A stretch of 6,700 bases of DNA from Cyanobacteria bacterium UBA8803 (GTDB lineage Bacteria > Cyanobacteriota > Cyanobacteriia > Cyanobacteriales > Coleofasciculaceae), in NCBI GenBank assembly GCA_003505715.1, contig DNXU01000447.1, positions 5,617-12,316 on the forward strand. The letters run 5' to 3'. Shown in pieces: positions 1 through 6,487 of the stretch. Position numbers and translations under genes: made by a program. Positions within the stretch are counted from its first letter, which is position 1; each line of letters opens with the position of its first letter. The notes beneath the pieces are model-generated. The model was not told where the DNA came from, ran no database searches, and saw only the letters and a list, made by a program, of their open reading frames with translations.

Positions 1-21
1 AGGGATGAGGGATGAGGGATA
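1..21. repeat. heptameric tandem repeat (STRR-like)
   Basis: Three tandem 7-nt units are visible: AGGGATG, AGGGATG and AGGGATA. Short tandem heptamers of this kind are common between genes in filamentous cyanobacteria. The tract may extend left of the window. A related but different heptamer tract closes the hydrolase gene at 1019-1046, so the two tracts flank that gene. Confidence 0.7.
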
Positions 22-144
22 AGATCCTTACTGAGAGAGGGTTTTGGGCAAAAGTTCTTGGTAAGAGGCTCAATTCAATGGCTAGACCCGCTTCTACATC
101 CCCCGACTACACAACATCCTATTTTCAATTTTCCAGTCAGCATC

Positions 145-1053
145 ATGTTTGAGTCATTCACCCATCACCGGATTGCTACTTCAGGTGCGACAATCAAGCT
201 GGTCAAGGGTGGTGAGGGGCCACCACTGCTGCTGCTGCACGGTTATCCACAAACCCATGTGATGTGGCACAAGATTGCTCCGGTTTTGGCCGAACACTTC
301 ACCGTCGTCTGCTCAGATCTGCGGGGTTATGGCGACAGCGACAAGCCAAGTTCCGATCCGACTCATTTTACTTATTCCAAGCGAGTGACAGCGCAAGACC
401 AAGTGGAAGTGATGAGGATTCTTGGCTTTGAGCGGTTTTCGGTTGTAGGCCACGATCGCGGCGGACGGGTGCTGCATCGCCTTATCCTCGATCATCCAGA
501 CTGCATTGAGAAAGCCGCTGTCCTAGACATCGTGCCGACCCGCAAGATTTTTCAGACTGTAGACAAAGAACTAGCCACTGCTTACGAACACTGGTTTTTT
601 CTGATCCAACCCCACAACCTACCAGAGCAGCTTATTGGTGCTGACCCAGCATTTTATCTCCAGGCAAAACTTCGCCAATGGAGTGCCGACCTCAGTAGTT
701 TTACTGAGGAAGCGATGGCAGAGTACATTCGTTGCTTTAGCAATCCTGATGTCATTCACGCTAGCTGTGAGGATTACCGCGCCGCTGCCTCGATCGATCT
801 AGAGCATGATGAGGCGGACATCGATCGCCAGATCCCATGTCCCCTACTCGTTCTTTGGGGAGCCAAAGGTGTCATGCAGCGCCGCTATGATGTACTGGCA
901 ACCTGGCTAGAAAGAGCGGTAGATGTAAGGGGCAGGGCTTTGGACTGCGGTCATTTCCTGCCGGAAGAAGCACCCCAGGAAACAGTTGAAGCCCTACTAG
1001 ATTTCTTTGTTAAAGAGAGTGAGGGGGTGAGGGGTGAGGAGGTGAGGGAGTAA
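145..1053 (+). CDS. alpha/beta hydrolase, fluoroacetate/haloacetate dehalogenase type
   Basis: This is a soluble alpha/beta hydrolase predicted to cleave the carbon-halogen bond of haloacetates through an aspartyl ester intermediate. From the ATG at 145 it has 302 residues, the usual family length. The oxyanion region is HGYP (32-35). The nucleophile motif GHDRGG gives D104, with carboxylate-binding R105 and R108. The acid is D128 in VLDIVP, the halide-pocket residues are H149, W150 and Y211, and the catalytic His is H270 in DCGHF. These match, within one residue, the active-site set I recall for the fluoroacetate dehalogenases. The frame stays open upstream to a TTG at 58, but those 29 residues are proline/histidine-rich and resemble no family N-terminus, so I reject that start. 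No strong ribosome-binding site precedes 145. The last residues (about 291-302, ESEGVRGEEVRE) are encoded largely by a heptamer repeat. Nothing links the gene to the CRISPR array. Fold is near certain; substrate is inferred. Confidence 0.88.
   Translation: MFESFTHHRIATSGATIKLVKGGEGPPLLLLHGYPQTHVMWHKIAPVLAEHFTVVCSDLRGYGDSDKPSSDPTHFTYSKRVTAQDQVEVMRILGFERFSVVGHDRGGRVLHRLILDHPDCIEKAAVLDIVPTRKIFQTVDKELATAYEHWFFLIQPHNLPEQLIGADPAFYLQAKLRQWSADLSSFTEEAMAEYIRCFSNPDVIHASCEDYRAAASIDLEHDEADIDRQIPCPLLVLWGAKGVMQRRYDVLATWLERAVDVRGRALDCGHFLPEEAPQETVEALLDFFVKESEGVRGEEVRE
1019..1046. repeat. heptameric G-rich tandem repeat overlapping a gene 3' end
   Basis: Four 7-nt units run in tandem: GTGAGGG, GGTGAGG, GGTGAGG and AGGTGAG. 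They lie inside the last codons of the hydrolase gene and reach almost to its TAA stop. They therefore supply its final charged, glycine/glutamate-rich residues. The period equals that of the tract at 1-21 but the unit differs. Confidence 0.65.
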
Positions 1054-1337
1054 GATACAATGCTGATACTAACTGAATTGATATAATACTAATCTGGGCA
1101 AGAAGTCAATCCCTGAATCATTGAAAATTGCCTGAAAAAATGGTTTGATGAGCCAATCGACACCACTCGGCAAATCGCTGAAACCCTATGTTTTTCGTTG
1201 AGTGGTGTCGATGCCTTACAGGGAGAGGGTTTAGGGTATATGTTTGGCTCAATTTTTTTGAGAATACGGTACAATTTCCTTAGTGGTGTCGATTTGGCGG
1301 CTGAAACCCTTACTGGGTAAGGTCTGCTAGACGAACT
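1054..1337 (+). promoter_or_regulatory. gene-free interval, probable CRISPR leader
   Basis: No plausible gene lies here. The interval ends at the first CRISPR repeat. A perfect 13-bp inverted repeat, ATCGACACCACTC (1156-1168) and GAGTGGTGTCGAT (1200-1212), could form a stem with a 31-nt loop. AGTGGTGTCGAT occurs again in direct orientation at 1282-1293. GCTGAAACCCT occurs twice (1177-1187 and 1300-1310), each time near a copy of the other motif. Possible -10 boxes are TATAAT (1082-1087) and TACAAT (1270-1275), but neither has a good -35 at normal spacing. The leader role is inferred from position and from repeat polarity: GAAAC at the 3' end suggests plus-strand transcription. Confidence 0.45.
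1156..1212. repeat. 13-bp perfect inverted repeat in the putative leader
   Basis: The arms are ATCGACACCACTC (1156-1168) and GAGTGGTGTCGAT (1200-1212), separated by 31 nt. A third, direct copy of AGTGGTGTCGAT lies at 1282-1293. The spaced copies could be binding sites for a leader protein such as an adaptation factor, or an RNA stem. The role is not known. Confidence 0.6.
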
Positions 1338-1885
1338 CTCTTCCCACTCGCTGGGAAACCAACTTGAATGGAACGATCCCATTGGGCTTGCGCACCAACG
1401 AAATTTAAACTCTTCCCACTCGCTGGGAAACCAACTTGAATGGAACTCACCATACGGGTTAACAGGTAAACCGGTAGGAGCACTTGCCTCTTCCCACTCG
1501 CTGGGAAACCAACTTGAATGGAATTGATTAGGGCTTGTAGGGGTAGAAACCTCGAGAGTTTGCTCTTCCCACTCGCTGGGAAACCAACTTGAATGGAAAC
1601 CACTAGTAAACACGCTAGAGGCAGCGGTCGCTCCGAGACTTCCCACTCGCTGGGAAACCAACTTGAATGGAAACCATTTCGCTGTTCATACGCTCCATAG
1701 TAGTACTCTGGACTTCCCACTCGCTGGGAAACCAACTTGAATGGAAACTTGATTGGTATCTCCTGCTCAACCTGTTGGAAGCTTCCCACTCGCTGGGAAA
1801 CCAACTTGAATGGAAACGCAAGAGTCGGCACAGGAGCGCCAACCACAAACTTCCCACTCGCTGGGAAACCAACTTGAATGGAAAC
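1338..1885 (+). CRISPR. CRISPR array, eight repeats and seven spacers upstream of the transposon
   Basis: Repeats begin at 1338, 1410, 1488, 1563, 1639, 1713, 1782 and 1850. The core runs CTTCCCACTCGCTGGG to TTGAATGGAAAC (36 nt), with a 6-bp stem TTCCCA/TGGGAA around loop CTCGC. The 3' end ATGGAAAC resembles the crRNA 5' handle of cyanobacterial type I-D and III arrays, which suggests plus-strand transcription and a leader upstream. Spacers are about 32-42 nt. Repeats 1-3 are offset: each starts two bases earlier (CTCTTCCC) and stops at GGAA, still 36 nt, while repeat 4 has both extensions (38 nt) and repeats 5-8 use the standard boundaries. No cas gene is in the window, so the subtype is not assigned. 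The ninth repeat lies beyond the transposon at 6546. Confidence 0.97.
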
Positions 1886-1897
1886 TAAATCCCTAGT
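1886..1897. other. left remnant of the interrupted CRISPR spacer
   Basis: Twelve bases (TAAATCCCTAGT) lie between the end of repeat 8 and the first base of the transposon. They are read as the start of the interrupted spacer. The last five bases, CTAGT, do not match the five bases beyond the other transposon end (CGTCA), so no 5-bp target-site duplication is seen. Confidence 0.6.
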
Positions 1898-1943
1898 TGT
1901 CACTTTAACCATATCCTGTCCAAAGTGGAAGCATAAGCTGTCC
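1898..1943 (+). repeat. terminal inverted repeat, TnsAB-proximal end
   Basis: This 46-bp end starts TGTCACTTTAACC and contains two TnsB-type sites 22 bp apart: CCATATCCTGTCC (1909-1921) and GCATAAGCTGTCC (1931-1943). Its reverse complement recurs at the other end of the element with a single difference. Confidence 0.92.
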
Positions 1944-2008
1944 GCTTGAAAAGGATAAAAACCTGATGCTGTCGTAAGAAGAACAACAGCTTGGGCAGGC
2001 AGGTAGAA

Positions 2009-2051
2009 CCATAAGTTGTCCAGAAGTTGAAATAGGAAGGATAAGATGTCC
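2009..2051 (+). promoter_or_regulatory. internal TnsB-type binding sites of the TnsAB-proximal end
   Basis: Two further copies of the NNATAAGNTGTCC motif occur in direct orientation: CCATAAGTTGTCC (2009-2021) and GGATAAGATGTCC (2039-2051). With the two sites in the terminal repeat this end has four sites over about 150 bp, all upstream of the tnsAB start at 2104. Tn7 ends likewise carry several TnsB sites, and TnsB binding next to its own promoter is a plausible autoregulation point. Binding is inferred from repetition, not demonstrated. Confidence 0.65.
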
Positions 2052-2103
2052 TAGAGTTGATAAACTGGCAATATCCTCCCATTGCTGCGCCTTGAAGAAA
2101 TAA

Positions 2104-3168
2104 ATGCTGGACGGGGAAAAGTTTGTGCGGTGGTGTCAGCAGTTAGGCTTGGCAGAACCGACAAGGAAATACATCGAAGTGTTACGCACTTCGCCACCAT
2201 CTCCTGTGGTACGCAGTAGGACAGGCAACGTGAGTGGTCGTTACCCCAGTCGGAAAATGGGGGTGACGATTCAATTTGAGAGCCACCACAACGAATTGGC
2301 AGGCATCTATGAGATGGAATATGACCCAGATGTGCTGGAATATTACGACCAACCCAGTGGGATCAAACTGAGGTATCAAGCTCTGAGCGGTCGGAAAGTA
2401 GGAGTTCTACATACCCCAGATTTCTTCGTGTTGCGTCAAACTTCTGCGGGCTGGGAAGAGTGGAAAACACTCGATGAATTAGTGCGATTATCAGCCAAAA
2501 TGCCTGCTCGCTACGTGCGAGGAGTTGAGGGTCAATGGCACTGTCCTCCAGGAGAAGAAGTAGCACAAAGCTTGGGATTATATTATCGCATCCGCTGCAA
2601 CGTTGAAATTGACTGGGTTTTCCAAAATAATCTTCATTTTCTCGAAGACTACTTGCAGCCATCCGATTTGGACTTAGAAGAGAGTGTTCGTGCCAACATC
2701 ACATTAGTGGTGGAACTTCATCCAGGAATTACCTTAGGTGAATTGCTCGAACAGGGATACAACTGTGACGAGGTTTATAGCCTAATTGCCCAAAATCATT
2801 TAAAGGTGAATTGGCGGAATGTCAACATAGCGCAACTTGGTTGGCAGCTTCAAATCTTTCCGGCTAGTCAGAAAGTTGGTCAAACCGAAACAACCAAGTG
2901 GACAGGAGCATCAACCTTAGAATTAACCCCCAACTTAGTTGACCTGAAACCTGGTTCTCTGGTGGTGTGGAATGGAAAAAGCTTATCGATTCTCAATCGG
3001 GGAGAAACCCATACAGCCCTCCTCAATGAAGAGGCGAAAGTCATCCAACTGCCCAACGTTGCCCTATGGGAATTAGTCAAACAGGGTGAGTTAACAGGAG
3101 TTGTCAGCCAATCCTCATCTTCTAACATCGTCAATGACCTCCTAGCCAAGGATAGACGAATTCATTGA
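2104..3168 (+). CDS. tnsAB (5' part): TnsA endonuclease fused to the TnsB N-terminal domain (broken TnsAB)
   Basis: TnsA cuts the 5' strands at transposon ends while TnsB cuts and joins the 3' strands; here the two form one chain. Residues 50-125 carry the restriction-like catalytic site: E64 (HNELAGIYE), D106 (HTPDF) and E119-W-K121 (EEWK). Residues about 130-235 resemble the C-terminal winged-helix part of TnsA. From about 270 the sequence becomes the TnsB N-terminal domain (LKPGSLVVWNGKSLSILNRGET, here cited by position 281-302). The reading frame then stops at TGA 3166-3168, where an intact TnsAB would continue into the integrase core. That core continues in the next frame, so this is the front part of a split gene. 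The ATG at 2104 directly follows an in-frame TAA, so it is the first possible start; the ribosome site is weak. The gene lies just inside the transposon end and its multiple TnsB sites. Confidence 0.85.
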   Translation: MLDGEKFVRWCQQLGLAEPTRKYIEVLRTSPPSPVVRSRTGNVSGRYPSRKMGVTIQFESHHNELAGIYEMEYDPDVLEYYDQPSGIKLRYQALSGRKVGVLHTPDFFVLRQTSAGWEEWKTLDELVRLSAKMPARYVRGVEGQWHCPPGEEVAQSLGLYYRIRCNVEIDWVFQNNLHFLEDYLQPSDLDLEESVRANITLVVELHPGITLGELLEQGYNCDEVYSLIAQNHLKVNWRNVNIAQLGWQLQIFPASQKVGQTETTKWTGASTLELTPNLVDLKPGSLVVWNGKSLSILNRGETHTALLNEEAKVIQLPNVALWELVKQGELTGVVSQSSSSNIVNDLLAKDRRIH

Positions 3169-4111
3169 TAACAACTATTTAAATCTCAAACAGCAAGGAA
3201 AATTTGCCGTTTACAGTTCACTGGTACGACGCTGTTCACAGCAGGGAATCACTCCTTGTAGCTACAAAACATTTGTCCGAAAAATTCAGCAAAAATCTAA
3301 CTACGAACAGGCTGTAAAAAGGCAAGGACGCAGAGCCGCTTACAAGCATGAGCCTTTTTATTGGGAGCTAGAGGTAAACACCCCCAGGCACGGACAAAGA
3401 CCCTTTGAAATCTGCCATATTGACCATACACAATTAGATATTGAGTTAGTTAGCTCCCACACATCAGTAAATCTAGGTCGCCCTTGGGCAACCTTCCTAA
3501 CAGACGCCTACTCACGACGAATACTAGCGGTTTATCTGTGTTTTGACCCACCCTCGTACCGTAGTTGCATGATGGTGATGCGCGAGTGTGTTCGTCGTCA
3601 CGGACGCTTGCCCGACACGATAGTGGTGGATGGAGCCAAAGAATTCATGAGTGTTTACTTCGAGCGGCTCTTGGCAGCTTACTCTTGCACAAAGAAAACC
3701 CGACCAGCCGCCAAACCCCGATTTGGTTCAGTATGCGAACGCTTGTTCGGGACAGCTAACACCATGTTGATTCACAATCTCCAGGGAAATACGCAAATTA
3801 ACAAGAATCCCAGGGCTGTAACCAAAAGCGTGAATCCCCGTAATTTAGCTATTTGGACTCTGGGGAGTTTGTACCAAAATTTATGTGATTGGGCTTATGG
3901 ATTTTATGATAACAAGGAGCATCCGGCATTAGGACAAAGCCCAAGAGCAGCTTTTACAGATGGCTTGTTGCAAACCGGATTACGCTCACACAAACTGATT
4001 CCTTACGATGAAACCTTCCGAATTTTGACACTACCAACAACAGCCAAAGGCACCGCCAAGGTCATTCCCAATCAGGGAGTTAAAATTAACCATATCTACT
4101 ATTGGCATAAC
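3146..4111 (+). pseudogene. tnsB (fragment): TnsB DDE integrase core, frame-shifted from TnsA and truncated at its C-terminus
   Basis: This frame is open from 3146, directly after a TAG at 3143-3145, and overlaps the end of the TnsA frame. It encodes the conserved TnsB core. The triad is D at 3422 (HIDHTQLD), D at 3629 (VVDGAKEF) and E at 3737 (SVCERLFG), with 69- and 36-residue spacings. The frame has no ATG, GTG or TTG before 3569, which lies after the first catalytic Asp. Without the upstream fusion frame no full active site can be made. From memory of intact homologues, a helical DNA-binding segment of several dozen residues between LLAK and DEFIDNNY is missing, so a deletion rather than a single base insertion is likely. 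The core stops after KINHIYYWHN. The C-terminal beta-barrel and the tail that contacts TnsC are absent. Confidence 0.8.
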
Positions 4112-5167
4112 AGTAATCCTGGAGGAGCTTCATTAATCTTTTTGTTTGGACCTACCGGGGTGGGGAAAACCACCTTACTCCATCAAGTTGTGAAAGTGCT
4201 AATAGAGCAGAACTCCAGAGCCATGCAACTTGATTGTGGGCATATTCCTGTTGCTCATGTAGAGGCTCGCGCTCCTGAATCCGGGTCTTTCGACTGGAAA
4301 GATTATTATAAAAGTGTCTTGATAGCTTTAGCTGACCCCTTCGTTGATTATAAACTCAGAACTGGCAGTAGCCGAATTGAGGGCAGTGGCTCTTCTCAAC
4401 GTCTAATTAAATCAAAAGCTAACCTGTCAGATTTACGAGAGGATGTAGCAGCGATTATTCAGCAACGTCGGTTAATTGTATTTCTAGTTGATGAAGCCCA
4501 ACGCTTCACTAAAATGGCATCGGGTCGAAGACAACAAGACCAAATGGATGCTATTCAGTCAATGGCAAGTTTCACGTCCACCCGATACGGACTTTTTGGC
4601 ACCTATGAACTGCTACAGTTAAGAAATTTAAGCGGTCAATTGAGCCGCCGCAGTCTAGATATTCACTTTCCTCGTTATCAAGCGGATTGCTTACAGGACG
4701 TTAAAGATTTCAAACGGGTACTTAAGAGCTTTGCCTGCCAAATGCCCTTGTTAGAAGTTCCCGATTTAGAGCAGCATTGGGAATACTTTTACGAACGCAG
4801 TATCGGTTGTGTCGGGATAGTGAAGGATTGGCTGACACAAGCTTTGAGAAAAGCGTTGGCACAATCAGCCTCTACCCTGAGCTTGGCACATCTTACACCT
4901 TATGCTCCCAGCGTTTCTAAATGTATGCAAATGGCAACTGAGGCGATAGAAGGTGAGAAAGCGCTGCTCCAATCGGAGAGCGAACTGAGCCGATTGCGTC
5001 AAAAATTAGGATTAACCGTTCAGGAGCCACCAACAGCAACAGAAGCTTTGCCCAATAGCCCGACCTGTTCTACGGCTAATAAAAAACACAACAAAACCAA
5101 GAAACGTCGTCCGGGAGAGCGTAATCCTCAACGGGATGTCATCGGAGGCGCTCCCAGTGTCAGTTGA
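3569..5167 (+). CDS. tnsC (5'-truncated): TnsB-TnsC chimeric reading frame (TnsC ATPase without its N-terminus)
   Basis: This continuous frame encodes 532 residues from the first ATG. Residues 1-181 are the second half of the TnsB integrase core. From about residue 182 (SNPGGASLIF) the sequence becomes TnsC, the AAA+ regulator that links target selection to TnsAB. The Walker A motif is GPTGVGKT (194-201) and the Walker B motif is VFLVDEAQ (304-311), followed by SFTSTRYGLFGTYEL (334-348) and an arginine pair in LSRRSLDIHF (358-367). The C-terminus is basic (NKKHNKTKKRRPGER, 504-518). The TnsC N-terminal region upstream of Walker A, usually several dozen residues, is absent. The join is in frame, consistent with one deletion from within tnsB into tnsC. 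The 3' end overlaps tniQ by 32 nt in another frame. An alternative is a genuine functional fusion, but loss of domains on both sides makes decay more likely. Confidence 0.85.
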   Translation: MMVMRECVRRHGRLPDTIVVDGAKEFMSVYFERLLAAYSCTKKTRPAAKPRFGSVCERLFGTANTMLIHNLQGNTQINKNPRAVTKSVNPRNLAIWTLGSLYQNLCDWAYGFYDNKEHPALGQSPRAAFTDGLLQTGLRSHKLIPYDETFRILTLPTTAKGTAKVIPNQGVKINHIYYWHNSNPGGASLIFLFGPTGVGKTTLLHQVVKVLIEQNSRAMQLDCGHIPVAHVEARAPESGSFDWKDYYKSVLIALADPFVDYKLRTGSSRIEGSGSSQRLIKSKANLSDLREDVAAIIQQRRLIVFLVDEAQRFTKMASGRRQQDQMDAIQSMASFTSTRYGLFGTYELLQLRNLSGQLSRRSLDIHFPRYQADCLQDVKDFKRVLKSFACQMPLLEVPDLEQHWEYFYERSIGCVGIVKDWLTQALRKALAQSASTLSLAHLTPYAPSVSKCMQMATEAIEGEKALLQSESELSRLRQKLGLTVQEPPTATEALPNSPTCSTANKKHNKTKKRRPGERNPQRDVIGGAPSVS

Positions 5168-6380
5168 AAGCTGGAGTAATCATCAACTGTGGTATTCAAA
5201 AACCACAATAATTCCAGAGCGTAGCCGCCTGCATCCTCTTGAACCCATCGGTATAGGAACGCCAAAAGTAGAGAGTTTAACCAGTTATGTGGCTCGGTTG
5301 GCAGCAGCTCATCGAGTGCCTACGGCTATTTTGCTAGCTCAAGAAGTCGCTCCACAAGTCAGTAGATATCAAGGTAATCAGCATCTTGGGTTATCCAAAT
5401 GGTTTTTCCGTGTCTTTTTCAACGATACAGGAGCTTGGAATGGCATGGGAATTATGGCCAATGAGCCAGTTCATGTCTTAGAAGCACTCACAGGGCAGCA
5501 TCAGTTACGGTTTCTCACGTTTTTAAGTTGGGCTAACGTTTTACCGTCACGAGGTTTACTTCGTACCAACAAGGCTTGGTGTCCTGTGTGCTATGACGAT
5601 TGGGAGCGTTGTGGTCAACCCATCTACGAACCTTTATTATGGTCGCTCCAGGTAGTGACAACTTGTCCTGTTCATCAACAAGTTTTATCGCATCAATGTC
5701 CCCATTGTCGGCGGTCGCTCTACCCTCTAGAGTGGAATCAAAGGCCAGGTTTCTGCTCTCGATGCCAACAGTGGTTGGGTATGAGTTCATTTTTGAGTAC
5801 AGGTGATACCTCTATGGACATAACACCACTAGAGCCACCCGATTGGGAATGGCAGATGTTTGTTGTGCACTCCGTCGGAGAAATCCTAGAGCAAGCACCT
5901 TTTCTTGAGTCTGTGCCAGCTAGAGCAAATCTGGCATTTTCTATTGACTTATGTATTCAAAAAGCTACCAACGGTAATGCCAAAGCTTTTGCTGAGTTAA
6001 TGTACCTGAGTGCTTCCGTACCTGGAGAATGGCGATGTGGTCAGGCACTCGCGCAATTAGGTTTACTCCTTAGAGTCTGTTGGTGTCTTTGTGTTCCTTT
6101 ACTCGATTTTCTCACTGGTCGGGTCATGATTGAGCAACCGCTATCGTTGAAGCTTTTGCCTCTGGCTCAACAAAGGAGAAAAACTAATCGGCGCTTTGAT
6201 GCGGTGAAAGTACAAATGTTTTTAGAGGAAGCTAGGTCCTTGGAACCACCCCAGTCTCTCAGACAAGTGGCTGCTACTATTGGGTACGACCCTGGGGATA
6301 TCTCCCGATTTTTCCCCGACTTGTGCCACCAAATAAAGGCTCGTTACAGGTTATACCGACAGACAATCAGAAAGTCCTAG
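5136..6380 (+). CDS. tniQ: TnsD-like TniQ family target-selection protein
   Basis: TniQ/TnsD proteins choose the insertion site and recruit TnsC. The 414-residue chain starts with the TniQ domain (SRLHPLEPIGIG, 30-41, and ESLTSYVARLAAAH, 46-59). A zinc-ribbon region follows: CPVC (149-152), CPVH (177-180), CPHC (188-191) and CSRC (207-210). Past about 215 is a C-terminal extension that ends in a helix-turn-helix, SLRQVAATIGYDPGDISRFF (374-393), of the kind that lets TnsD bind a fixed DNA site; short CAST TniQ proteins lack such an extension. The gene looks complete. It overlaps the end of tnsC by 32 nt, suggesting translational coupling. The ATG at 5136 has no clear ribosome site; a GTG at 5157 sits 8 nt after GGAG (5145-5148) and is an alternative start. 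Because the element lies beside CRISPR repeats, this protein is the natural candidate for recognising them. Confidence 0.9.
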   Translation: MSSEALPVSVESWSNHQLWYSKTTIIPERSRLHPLEPIGIGTPKVESLTSYVARLAAAHRVPTAILLAQEVAPQVSRYQGNQHLGLSKWFFRVFFNDTGAWNGMGIMANEPVHVLEALTGQHQLRFLTFLSWANVLPSRGLLRTNKAWCPVCYDDWERCGQPIYEPLLWSLQVVTTCPVHQQVLSHQCPHCRRSLYPLEWNQRPGFCSRCQQWLGMSSFLSTGDTSMDITPLEPPDWEWQMFVVHSVGEILEQAPFLESVPARANLAFSIDLCIQKATNGNAKAFAELMYLSASVPGEWRCGQALAQLGLLLRVCWCLCVPLLDFLTGRVMIEQPLSLKLLPLAQQRRKTNRRFDAVKVQMFLEEARSLEPPQSLRQVAATIGYDPGDISRFFPDLCHQIKARYRLYRQTIRKS

Positions 6381-6487
6381 CTATAATCAGGTCATTGACC
6401 AAGTCTATCTCCAGATCGCTACTCTGAGCGATTCAAGTGTCATCACCTCTCCCACCAGGTCGAAGCATAAAGTGACCACAGCTTTTT
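6381..6487. other. transposon interval between tniQ and the right terminal repeat
   Basis: No gene is seen. A 6-bp perfect stem, ATCGCT (6415-6420) and AGCGAT (6427-6432), encloses a 6-nt loop. No T-run follows, so it is a weak terminator candidate at best. GCATAAAGTGACC (6465-6477) matches the TnsB-type site GCATAAGCTGTCC at 10 of 13 positions, but points opposite to the two sites of the adjacent end. Confidence 0.4.

Noticed and set aside
58..144. TTG start that lengthens the hydrolase by 29 residues
   Set aside because: The extra residues match no family feature, and numbering from the ATG at 145 fits the known active-site positions.
1374..1849. Spacers that might match the transposon or the neighbouring gene
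   Set aside because: No match to the rest of the window was seen by eye; a database search would be needed for their true targets.
1667..1888. Plus-strand frame of 73 codons across repeats 5-8
   Set aside because: It is also an artefact of translating CRISPR repeats (SLGNQLEWK).
1089..1912. Overlapping minus-strand frames with the repeated peptides FHSSWFPSEWE and SIQVGFPASGK
   Set aside because: The peptides are the CRISPR repeat translated in different frames; the 36-nt period and stop-free repeat keep the frames open. They are not genes.
2182..3149. Minus-strand frames opposite tnsAB (2182-2379, 2363-2662, 2880-3149)
   Set aside because: They are shadows of the well-supported TnsAB frame and show no recognisable motif.
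5533..5806. Frames overlapping tniQ on both strands
   Set aside because: They lie inside the zinc-ribbon coding region of tniQ and show no independent motif or ribosome site.
6415..6432. Stem-loop after tniQ as an intrinsic terminator
   Set aside because: The stem is only six base pairs and no T-run follows.
6431..6446. TTCAAGTGTCATCAC as a second, degenerate right transposon end
   Set aside because: It shares TTCAAGTG with the true end but lacks the adjacent TnsB-type sites; chance is likely.
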